DNA from: an uncultured Clostridium sp.
Lineage (GTDB): Bacteria > Bacillota > Clostridia > Lachnospirales > Lachnospiraceae
Assembly (NCBI GenBank): GCA_947643685.1
Contig: CANRXD010000100.1
Span: forward strand, 1-6,558
DNA: 6,558 nt
Direction of reading: 5' to 3'
Part shown: one piece after another, positions 1 through 5,955 of the stretch
Position numbering within the stretch: the first letter of the stretch is position 1
How the letters are laid out: each line of letters opens with the position of its first letter
The notes under the pieces: model-generated
Seen by the model: only the letters and a program-made list of their open reading frames with translations
Database searches by the model: none
Told to the model about the DNA's origin: nothing
Translations under genes and position numbers: made by a program

Positions 1-938
1 TTCCGGATATGATTGATGATCTGATCAGACAGGGACTGGCATACGAAAGCCAGGGAGCCCTGGTGGTGGATATTGCCATGGAGTCTGATTCCAAGGAGCT
101 GCCGCCCTGCATCATCAGAAAATCTGACGGAGCCGCTTTATACGCTACCTCTGATCTGGCTACCATTGTGGAAAGGGAAAAGGACTTTAAACCGGACCAC
201 TATATCTATGTGGTGGACAAGCGTCAGGAGCTTCATTTCACGCAGGTGTTCCGTGTGGCCAGGAAGGCCGGGATCGTGCCGGAAGAGAGAAAAATGGATT
301 TTGTGGGTTTTGGAACCATGAACGGCAGGGACGGAAAGCCTTTTAAGACCAGAGAGGGCGGCGTTATGCGTCTGGAAAATCTGATTGCGGAAATCAGCGA
401 GGCCGCCTACGCAAGGATTATGGAAAATCGCACCGTTTCGGAGGAAGAGGCCCGGGAGACAGCGAAGACAGTGGGTCTTGCTGCTTTAAAATATGGTGAT
501 TTATCCAACCAGGCCACCAAAGATTACGTTTTTGACATTGACCGCTTTACTTCCTTTGAAGGCAATACAGGTCCCTATGTTCTTTATACCATAGCGAGAA
601 TCAACTCTATCCTTAAAAAGTATGAGGCGACTTTAGGAGCCACAGAGGATGTGACTATTTTACCGCCCGGTGAGGAGCCTGAGAAGACATTGATGCTGGT
701 TCTCTCCAGATTCAGCGAAGTGATGCATGGAAGCTTTGAAGAACTGGCGCCCCATAAGATCTGTGCTTATATTTACGAGCTCTCCAATGCACTGAATCAT
801 TTTTACCATGAGACAAAGATCATTACGGAGGAAGATGAGAAGAAACGGGCAGGTTATGTGGGTCTTGTAACGCTGACAAGAAGTGTACTTACCACCTGTA
901 TTGACCTTTTGGGATTTGAGGCACCGGAAAGAATGTAA
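1..938 (+). CDS. argS: Arginyl-tRNA synthetase, C-terminal part (5' truncated by window edge)
   Basis: Class I aminoacyl-tRNA synthetase that charges tRNA-Arg with arginine using ATP in the cytoplasm. The reading frame is open from base 3 to the stop at 936-938, giving 311 residues. Bacterial ArgRS is usually about 550-600 residues, so the N-terminal half with the HIGH motif lies off the left edge. Visible landmarks are the catalytic-domain stretch ALYATSDLATI, then DGKPFKTREGG (DGKPFKTR at 330-353), which stands where other class I enzymes have KMSKS. This is the degenerate form known from E. coli-type ArgRS. From about 561, GNTGPYVLYTIARI opens the all-helical DALR anticodon-binding domain, which runs to the typical C-terminal ending EAPERM. 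The gene is intact as far as seen. It ends 35 bases before the helicase gene, which is compatible with read-through transcription. Confidence 0.96.
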   Translation, partial: PDMIDDLIRQGLAYESQGALVVDIAMESDSKELPPCIIRKSDGAALYATSDLATIVEREKDFKPDHYIYVVDKRQELHFTQVFRVARKAGIVPEERKMDFVGFGTMNGRDGKPFKTREGGVMRLENLIAEISEAAYARIMENRTVSEEEARETAKTVGLAALKYGDLSNQATKDYVFDIDRFTSFEGNTGPYVLYTIARINSILKKYEATLGATEDVTILPPGEEPEKTLMLVLSRFSEVMHGSFEELAPHKICAYIYELSNALNHFYHETKIITEEDEKKRAGYVGLVTLTRSVLTTCIDLLGFEAPERM

Positions 939-963
939 GAGTTTCCGGGACAGCGAAGGATGC

Positions 964-968
964 GGAGG
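964..968 (+). promoter_or_regulatory. Ribosome-binding site of the helicase gene
   Basis: GGAGG lies 5 bases before the ATG at 974. It supports this start over any upstream codon, since the open frame between 920 and 974 offers no other start. The short spacing is at the lower end of the usual range. Confidence 0.6.
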
Positions 969-973
969 CGTTC

Positions 974-2881
974 ATGGAAGTAACTGATTTTTCGGCAGAA
1001 GCTTTTTGGAAAGGCGAAACAGAAATCAGAGGAACCGTAACGGATGAAGGGGAACAGTACCGGGTCCGTATTTTACGCAAGGGTAGTCAGATTTTTGACT
1101 ACTCTTGTTCGCATGTGGACAAAGATGGGAAAAAACTGGGGCAATGTCTTGTGAAATGCGGGAATGTATCCGGGGAAGAGGAGCATAGTGACCACGGGCG
1201 GGATGTACTTCTGGCCTGGCGCAGTAAGGACGCCAGGACCCAGATGAAGCCTGTATCTACTTCCCAGAAAATCCGCTTTATGGTGAGAGAGTACACAAAC
1301 CGGGAGGTGAGCCGGATTATGGAAGCCGGGGAAGAGGGGCAGATTCACCTGGTTCCCAGACTCCTTCTGTCCGGAGACCAGATCCGGGTCCGGTTTTTTG
1401 TGGGAAAAGAAAAACTTCATGAGATAAAAGAACTGGTGACTTTTTCCCAGGCGGTGGAATTCGGCCGGTTTATGGAATATGGAAAAGGGCTTTCCTTCTA
1501 CCATAGCCTTACGGCCTTTGAGGAGGCGGACCGGCCTCTGGTGCTTTTTCTTCTGGAAATGGTGGGAGCTTACAGGGAATATTATGCCCAGCTCCGAAGA
1601 GGCCCCTGGGAATCAGAGCCGGTTCTTAAGGAACTGTTCCTTGGGAAACCGGCACGGGAAAGGTTTTTTTTTCTGATGGAGGGCCGGACGGTGGAATGTG
1701 AGGATTTCCGGAAAGAAAAACGCATGCTCTCGGTGAAAAGAGGAAATCCCGGCTTTCAGATTTTGGTGGAGCCGGCGGGAAGGGACGGCGTAAGAGTTTC
1801 TGTCCCCGGAGAGATCATGGCCTTTTGGGGAGAAAAGGGCCTGTTTGTGGCTGACAGGGAAGCCATTTACTGCTGTGATGAAGAATATACCCAGGCCCTT
1901 GGAGTCCTTATGGAATACATGGTCATGGGACAGGATGCACAGCGGGAATGCCAGGTCAATGACCGGGATATGCCGCTTTTTTATGAGCGTGTTCTAAAAA
2001 GACTGGATGCTTTGAAGCTGGTGGCCGTAAAACATGTGGATTTGGAGAAATACCGGCCGAAGGAGCTTAAGACATCGTTTTACTTTGACAGCACCGGCAG
2101 GGAAGAGGTTACTTTAAGTCCTGTGCTGTCCTATGGGGATTTTTCCTTCCATCCGCTGGAGGATGAGAAGGTGCCCAGGGAAATCTGCCGGGATGTGCCG
2201 GGAGAATTCAGGGTAAGTCAGGTGATTACCAGATATTTTAAATATACAGAGGACGGGACCGGGAACCTGGTAATACGGGGGGATGATGCCGCCATTTACC
2301 GGCTGGTATCCCGGGGAATGGCACAGTTCATGGAGCTGGGCGAGGTTTTTGTGTCGGAGTCTTTTAAGAAAATCAGGGTACTGCCTCCGGCAAAGGCGGC
2401 TGTCCATGTGAAGGTTCTGGGAAACTGGCTGGAGCTGGAGGCAGATACAGGCGATATTCCGAAAGAGGAACTGGGAGCCATTCTTTCCGCATATGCAGAG
2501 AAAAAGAAGTTTTACCGGATGAAAAACGGGGATTTTCTGACCCTGGGGGACGGCGGACTTTTAACTGTGTCAAAGATGGCAAAAACCCTGGGGGTGGAAA
2601 AGGAATTTGCAGTGGCAAAGACCATGCGCCTTCCCATGTACCGGGCCATGTTTCTGGATTCGGCGTTAAAAGCGGATCGGAGTGTGGGATTTTACAGGGA
2701 CCAGCTATTTAAGGCGGTGGTCCGTGGTATGAAAAATGTGGAGGACAGTGAGTATGAGATTCCAAAGTCCCTGGCTCCTGTGCTGCGCGGATACCAGAAA
2801 GTGGGATTCCGGTGGTTTAAATGTCTGGATGCTTACGGAGCTTTCCGTGGTCACGGTCGCAGGAGCGCAGACGGAACGTGA
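974..2881 (+). CDS. N-terminal fragment of the broken SNF2 helicase (SWIM-like and SNF2-associated regions)
   Basis: This open frame encodes 635 residues, of which 1-622 are native and 623-635 are out-of-frame readthrough after the deletion junction. The ATG at 974 follows GGAGG (964-968) by 5 bases. In-frame sequence upstream is open to 920 but has no ATG, GTG or TTG. Residues 40-80 occupy the place of the SWIM zinc finger but show C45, H47, C58, C62, H71 and H74 instead of a clear CxC...CxH pattern. Residues about 95-200 (VREYTNREVSRIM, then EYGKGLSFYHSLTAF) are typical of clostridial members. Residues about 200-540, including FYFDSTGREEVTLSP from 369, match the bacterial SNF2-associated domain (PF08455 type). 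Residues 604-622 begin the first RecA-like lobe with the Q-motif region RGYQ (Q608). The predicted fragment alone has no ATP-binding P-loop. Family assignment is firm; the domain limits are estimates. Confidence 0.8.
   Translation: MEVTDFSAEAFWKGETEIRGTVTDEGEQYRVRILRKGSQIFDYSCSHVDKDGKKLGQCLVKCGNVSGEEEHSDHGRDVLLAWRSKDARTQMKPVSTSQKIRFMVREYTNREVSRIMEAGEEGQIHLVPRLLLSGDQIRVRFFVGKEKLHEIKELVTFSQAVEFGRFMEYGKGLSFYHSLTAFEEADRPLVLFLLEMVGAYREYYAQLRRGPWESEPVLKELFLGKPARERFFFLMEGRTVECEDFRKEKRMLSVKRGNPGFQILVEPAGRDGVRVSVPGEIMAFWGEKGLFVADREAIYCCDEEYTQALGVLMEYMVMGQDAQRECQVNDRDMPLFYERVLKRLDALKLVAVKHVDLEKYRPKELKTSFYFDSTGREEVTLSPVLSYGDFSFHPLEDEKVPREICRDVPGEFRVSQVITRYFKYTEDGTGNLVIRGDDAAIYRLVSRGMAQFMELGEVFVSESFKKIRVLPPAKAAVHVKVLGNWLELEADTGDIPKEELGAILSAYAEKKKFYRMKNGDFLTLGDGGLLTVSKMAKTLGVEKEFAVAKTMRLPMYRAMFLDSALKADRSVGFYRDQLFKAVVRGMKNVEDSEYEIPKSLAPVLRGYQKVGFRWFKCLDAYGAFRGHGRRSADGT
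2836..2840 (+). other. Deletion junction 1 in the helicase gene (Walker A block lost, frame changed)
   Basis: Left of this point the frame reads CLDAYG, which in intact relatives continues into a glycine-rich segment and Walker A. Right of it, in another frame, the sequence reads ELSVVTVAG, which in relatives follows motif Ia (CPASLVYNW-like) and a short stretch ending in PEL. The bases at the seam (cgga) could be shared by both edges, because GGA (Gly) ends the left part and GAG (Glu) starts the right part. This would fit a short-homology deletion of a length not divisible by three. The lost sequence is inferred from family knowledge and is not visible here. Confidence 0.7.
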
Positions 2882-3944
2882 GTATCTCCTTACAAAACTG
2901 AAAAAAGAAAATTTTGATAAGACGGATGTGATCATTACTTCCTATGATCTTTTGAAGCGTGATCTTTGCTTTTATCTGGAAGAAGAATTCCGTTTCCAGA
3001 TCGTTGACGAGGCTCAGTACATTAAGAATGCGTCCACCCAGGCGGCCAAAGCGGTGAAGTCCATAAAAGCCAGAACCAGATTTGCCCTGACGGGAACCCC
3101 CATTGAAAATCAGCTGGGTGAGCTTTGGAGTATTTTCGATTTTCTTATGCCGGGATTTCTTTTTACAGCGTCAAAATTTAAAAAACTGTTTGAGATTCCC
3201 ATTATAAGGGACGGAGATGGGGAAGCGCTTTTGCGGCTTCAGAAAATGTCCAGGATGGAGGGGGAGCAGAAGCGGCTTTATGATGCCAATGCCTCCCTGT
3301 TAAGGGAACGGCTTCTGTCCGGGTCTGAGGGGGAGTACGGGAAGGAGCGAATGCAGATTCTGGCGGAGCTTATGAAGTTAAGACAGATTTGCTGTGAGCC
3401 GTCCCTGTGCTATTCCGGATATAAAAGCGGCTCGGCAAAACTTGAAACCTGTATGGAACTTCTGGAAAACGGAACCCGGTCAGGCCATAAAATTCTTTTG
3501 TTTTCTCAGTTTACCTCCATGCTGGATGTAATTGCGAAACGATTGAGGAAAGAAAAAATAGAGTATTACATGCTGACCGGAGCAACGCCTAAAAAAGAGA
3601 GGATGCAGATGGTATCGGCATTCCACAAGGACCAGGTGCAGGTATTTTTAATCTCATTAAAGGCCGGGGGGACAGGTCTTAATCTGACAGCGGCGGACAT
3701 GGTGATTCATTATGACCCCTGGTGGAATGTGGCGGCGCAGAATCAGGCCACGGACCGCGCGCACCGGATTGGTCAGGAAAACCGGGTGACCGTGTATAAA
3801 CTGATTACCAGACATACGGTAGAGGAAAATATTTTAAAGCTTCAGGAGATGAAAAAGCATCTGGCGGAGACGGTGGTGATGGAAGGAACCGGGGGCTTTT
3901 CGGGTCTTTCAAAAGATGATTTGCTGGATATTCTTGCCGAATAA
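2838..3944 (+). CDS. C-terminal fragment of the broken SNF2 helicase (motifs II-VI)
   Basis: This is the continuation of the helicase in a different frame; genuine coding content starts at about 2838. In-frame ATG codons at 2829 and 2736 exist, but neither has a good ribosome-binding site and the residues before 2838 are an off-frame reading of the first fragment, so independent translation is doubtful. Motifs seen: II, DEAQ (3006-3017, the DEAH-box equivalent, followed by YIKN); III, LTGTPIEN (3087-3110); start of lobe 2, KILLFSQFTSMLD; V, SLKAGGTGLNL with DPWWN; VI, ATDRAHRIGQ (3747-3776). The lobe 1-lobe 2 linker is shortened at about 3246-3251, where family members normally have an arginine-rich RPFILRR segment. 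The ending is intact, with the stop at 3942-3944. If expressed it would carry lobe 2 but no ATP-binding loop. Confidence 0.75.
   Translation, partial: ELSVVTVAGAQTEREYLLTKLKKENFDKTDVIITSYDLLKRDLCFYLEEEFRFQIVDEAQYIKNASTQAAKAVKSIKARTRFALTGTPIENQLGELWSIFDFLMPGFLFTASKFKKLFEIPIIRDGDGEALLRLQKMSRMEGEQKRLYDANASLLRERLLSGSEGEYGKERMQILAELMKLRQICCEPSLCYSGYKSGSAKLETCMELLENGTRSGHKILLFSQFTSMLDVIAKRLRKEKIEYYMLTGATPKKERMQMVSAFHKDQVQVFLISLKAGGTGLNLTAADMVIHYDPWWNVAAQNQATDRAHRIGQENRVTVYKLITRHTVEENILKLQEMKKHLAETVVMEGTGGFSGLSKDDLLDILAE
3246..3251 (+). other. Deletion junction 2 in the helicase gene (inter-lobe linker lost, in frame)
   Basis: The frame reads GEALLRLQKM and then directly SRMEGEQKRLYDANA. In SNF2 family members the equivalent of LQKM is followed by VRPFILRR, a lysine-rich KKDVLKDLP-like stretch and a short strand before the EGEQ...LYDA helix. 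About 25-30 residues are therefore absent, with the frame kept. The missing block belongs to the conserved SNF2 linker between the two lobes, so its loss should harm activity independently of the first junction. Confidence 0.65.
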
Positions 3945-3991
3945 TTGCGGAAAAATTGTCATGAAATTTTAAGGTTTTTTACTGGAAAGTG

Positions 3992-4000
3992 TGGTAGGAT
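3992..4000 (+). promoter_or_regulatory. Possible extended -10 promoter before the carboxypeptidase gene
   Basis: TGGTAGGAT matches an extended -10 element (TGn followed by TAGGAT, two mismatches to TATAAT). No good -35 hexamer is found 16-18 bases upstream; TTGTCA at 3956-3961 is too far away. The site is 55 bases before the start codon at 4055, inside the only sizeable gap between the helicase and carboxypeptidase genes, so a promoter is expected here. The exact position is a guess from the consensus. Confidence 0.35.
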
Positions 4001-4054
4001 AGGGGAAGGTGCAGGACAGTTACGAATTTATCAGGAATTGAGGTTTGAGTACAA

Positions 4055-5932
4055 ATGTTTAAGAGAACAAAGATTTTAAGTCTTGGGCTTGCCATGGCGC
4101 TTTTTACAACGCAGGCAGCCTGGGCGGATATTACAATCAGCCCCCTGGGAACATCCCGGCCCGCAGGGCAGGAGAGCCAGGTGCAGTCCCAGACAGGAAT
4201 GAATGCGGGGGCGCAGTCCCCTGATCAGGTGCAGCCCCAGACAGGAATGAATGCAGGGGCGCAGTCCCAGAATCCGGCGCAATCCGGGAGCAGAACAGAT
4301 GCCATGCCGGGAACGCAGACGGGAACGCTGACTCCTTCCGCCAGTTACAGTACAAAGGAGCCGGTGTCATTAAATACCTCCAATGGCGCAAAAGGCAGTG
4401 TTATGAAACAGGGACCGGACGTATCCTCACAGAATGCAGGCGGACAGACCGGCCTTTCCATTGGAGCCAATGACGGGCCCGGCGGCAGTACAGGGACAGC
4501 AACAAAAGCCGCGCCGGGAGGAACCGCAGGAGCAGCGGCAGGAGCCGCACCGGGAGGAACCACAGGGACGGGGACAGCGGCAGGGACCGCACCGGGAGGA
4601 ACCGCAGGAGCAGCGGCAGGAACCGCGCCGGGAGGAACCGCAGGAGCAGCAGCAGGAGCCGCACCGGGAGGGACCGCAGGAGCCGCACCAGGAGGAACTG
4701 CGGGAACGGTTATGGCCACGGATGTGATTTTGCAGACGCCGGAAATTTCCGCTCAGGCGGCCGTCGTCTATGATGTGACCCACGGAAAGATTTTATATGA
4801 AAAGGAGGCGGATACAAGGCTGTATCCCGCCAGTACCACAAAGCTTATGACGGCGCTTCTGGTACTGGAGAATGCAGATTTAAACAGCACTGTGACCTTT
4901 TCAAAAACGGCGGTTACCAACCTGGAATCGGGGGCAGTGACCCTGAAACTCGCAGAAGGAGACAGGGTTTCTGTGAAGGATTGCCTATATGGCCTTTTGC
5001 TAAAGTCGGCCAATGAGGTGGCAAACGGGCTGGCGGAGCATGTGGGGGGCAGTATTTCCGGTTTTGCGGATATGATGAATAAAAAGGCTAAGGAGCTTGG
5101 ATGCACGGGAACAAATTTTGTGAATCCCAACGGACTCAATGACCCGAATCATTATACCACCTGCCGGGACATGGCAAAGATTGCGGCGGCTGCCTTTGCC
5201 AATGAAACCCTTTGTAAAATCGGGGGCACCTTAAGTTATGAGTTTCCGGCCACAAAGAATGCGGCCGCCCGTACCATCACTCCCGGCCATAAAATGCTGT
5301 ATCCCTCCGATTCCAGATATTATGAAGGAATTGTAGGAGGGAAGACCGGATACACTTCTCTTGCCGGGAATACCCTGGTCACCTGTGTGGAGAAGAATGG
5401 CGTGCGGATCATCGCCGTGGTGATGAAGGCAAAGAGCACCCAGTACACAGATACGAAGGCGCTTCTGGATTACGGCTTTGAAAAAGCGGCGGCGGATACG
5501 GCCAGTGTGGCGGCGGGAAATGAAAACAGCCTGCCGGCGGGAACAGGAAACGTTTCCTGGCATAAGTGGATTCAGAACGGAACCAGCTGGAGATTTGAAC
5601 TGGCGGATGGCAGCCGGCTTTCCAACTGTCTGGTGACCATTGACGGTGCAGAATATGCATTTAATACAGAAGGAATTATGCTGACCGGATGGCAGAAATC
5701 CGGAGATACCTGGTACTGCTTTAAGGAGAACGGGGCCATGGTGAAGAACGGATGGGAAAAGGATGGCGATAAGTGGTTCTATCTGGGTGAAAACGGGGCC
5801 GTGGTGAAAAATGAGTGGCGTCAGGATTCCGGAAAGTGGTTTTATCTGGGTTCCGATGGAGCCATGGTACGGAATGCATGGATTGACAATACCTATTATG
5901 TGGGCGCGGATGGAATCTGGGTGCAGCAGTAG
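4055..5932 (+). CDS. Exported D-alanyl-D-alanine carboxypeptidase (peptidase S11) with repeat spacer and cell-wall-binding repeats
   Basis: This is a penicillin-binding protein of the DacA/DacF type that removes the terminal D-Ala from peptidoglycan stem pentapeptides outside the membrane. Residues 1-24 are a signal peptide (MFKRTK, hydrophobic core, AWA before the likely cut at Asp25). Residues 25 to about 225 are a low-complexity spacer rich in Gly, Ala, Pro, Thr and Gln, built from tandem repeats. The catalytic domain spans about 230-490 with all three S11 motifs: STTK (Ser260 nucleophile, Lys263), SAN (318-320) and KTG (430-432). After a linker, residues about 505-625 hold choline/glucan-type cell-wall-binding repeats, of which three 21-residue units at 545-607 are clear. 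At 625 residues it is far longer than the usual 380-450. The ATG at 4055 has a GAGG at 4040-4043 and an in-frame stop at 4046-4048, so no earlier start is possible. The usual C-terminal amphipathic membrane anchor of this family is not evident; the wall-binding repeats may replace it. Confidence 0.93.
   Translation: MFKRTKILSLGLAMALFTTQAAWADITISPLGTSRPAGQESQVQSQTGMNAGAQSPDQVQPQTGMNAGAQSQNPAQSGSRTDAMPGTQTGTLTPSASYSTKEPVSLNTSNGAKGSVMKQGPDVSSQNAGGQTGLSIGANDGPGGSTGTATKAAPGGTAGAAAGAAPGGTTGTGTAAGTAPGGTAGAAAGTAPGGTAGAAAGAAPGGTAGAAPGGTAGTVMATDVILQTPEISAQAAVVYDVTHGKILYEKEADTRLYPASTTKLMTALLVLENADLNSTVTFSKTAVTNLESGAVTLKLAEGDRVSVKDCLYGLLLKSANEVANGLAEHVGGSISGFADMMNKKAKELGCTGTNFVNPNGLNDPNHYTTCRDMAKIAAAAFANETLCKIGGTLSYEFPATKNAAARTITPGHKMLYPSDSRYYEGIVGGKTGYTSLAGNTLVTCVEKNGVRIIAVVMKAKSTQYTDTKALLDYGFEKAAADTASVAAGNENSLPAGTGNVSWHKWIQNGTSWRFELADGSRLSNCLVTIDGAEYAFNTEGIMLTGWQKSGDTWYCFKENGAMVKNGWEKDGDKWFYLGENGAVVKNEWRQDSGKWFYLGSDGAMVRNAWIDNTYYVGADGIWVQQ
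4178..4268 (+). repeat. Two-copy tandem repeat, 48-base period, in the carboxypeptidase spacer
   Basis: Bases 4178-4220 and 4226-4268 match at 41 of 43 positions, with a 48-base (16-residue) period. They encode QVQ(S/P)QTGMNAGAQS twice. Because the period is a multiple of three, copy-number changes would keep the frame. Confidence 0.85.
4508..4705 (+). repeat. Gly/Ala/Pro tandem repeat array, 66 residues, in the carboxypeptidase spacer
   Basis: Six in-frame units begin with AAPGGT or TAPGGT and have lengths of 12, 14, 12, 12, 8 and 8 residues (for example AAPGGTAGAAAG). At DNA level the units are near-identical 36-base blocks with 24-base short forms, mostly gccgcaccgggaggaaccgc-like. Unit-length variation in whole codons suggests expansion and contraction by slippage or recombination. 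It likely forms a flexible extension between the signal peptide and the enzyme domain. Confidence 0.88.
5687..5875 (+). repeat. Three 63-base repeats encoding cell-wall-binding units
   Basis: Units at 5687-5749, 5750-5812 and 5813-5875 encode 21-residue repeats of the pattern GW-x4-(G)-x-WY/F-x(2-3)-NGA-M/V-VKN. They begin GWQKSGDTW, GWEKDGDKW and EWRQDSGKW. A shorter final unit (AWIDNTYYVGADG) follows. This matches the choline-binding/glucan-binding repeat family (PF01473-like), which attaches proteins to the cell envelope. The true ligand cannot be read from the sequence. Confidence 0.85.
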
Positions 5933-5942
5933 AGGAGAAAGA

Positions 5943-5947
5943 GGAGG
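5943..5947 (+). promoter_or_regulatory. Ribosome-binding site selecting the TTG start of the metallophosphoesterase
   Basis: GGAGG within a purine-rich tract (5941-5950) sits 8 bases before TTG at 5956. The next in-frame ATG (5977) is 29 bases away and would cut into the membrane segment, so the TTG is the better start. Confidence 0.75.
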
Positions 5948-5955
5948 GAAGTTCC

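Larger units (their letters stand above)
974..3944 (+). pseudogene. SNF2-family DEAD/DEAH-box helicase with SWIM-like N-terminus, disrupted by two internal deletions
   Basis: The two reading frames here are one SNF2 (Swi2/Snf2) helicase gene of the bacterial SWIM + SNF2-associated + helicase type. Such proteins are typically about 1050-1100 residues and are DNA-dependent ATPases of uncertain cellular role. The N-terminal half and the first helicase block (LRGYQKVGFRWF) are in one frame up to codon 622 (2837-2839). The next recognisable family sequence, ELSVVTVAG, begins at 2838 in another frame. Roughly 50 residues expected between them, carrying Walker A (usually DDMGLGKT) and motif Ia, are absent. 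A second, in-frame loss at about 3246-3251 joins LQKM directly to SRMEGEQ and removes the conserved segment usually reading RPFILRR and about 25-30 residues in all. Motifs II, III, V and VI are present. No other frameshift or internal stop is seen, so decay is recent or the gaps are assembly errors. Without Walker A the product cannot be a normal ATPase. Confidence 0.85.

Noticed and set aside
2736..2837. ATG at 2736 as the true start of a separate 402-residue helicase.
   Set aside because: The first ~34 residues are an off-frame reading of the upstream fragment, which is well-conserved family sequence in its own frame; family sequence in this frame begins only at about 2838.
2836..2881. Programmed ribosomal frameshift joining the two helicase fragments.
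   Set aside because: No slippery heptamer is seen, and frameshifting would not restore the missing Walker A block.
2800..3260. Insertion sequence, intron or mobile-element scar at the helicase gaps.
   Set aside because: Both seams are losses, not gains; no inverted repeats, target duplications or foreign sequence are present.
3952..3980. Possible terminator after the helicase gene: AAAATT paired with AATTTT around a 7-base loop, then a run of six T.
   Set aside because: The 6-pair stem is made only of A-T pairs and is separated from the T run by AAGG, so it is too weak to call a rho-independent terminator.
4345..4783. Several overlapping open frames on both strands with Pro/Ala, Leu/Arg, Cys/Ser or Gln/Glu/Arg-rich repeats.
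   Set aside because: They are other-frame readings of the GC-rich tandem repeat in the carboxypeptidase gene, where stops are rare by composition.
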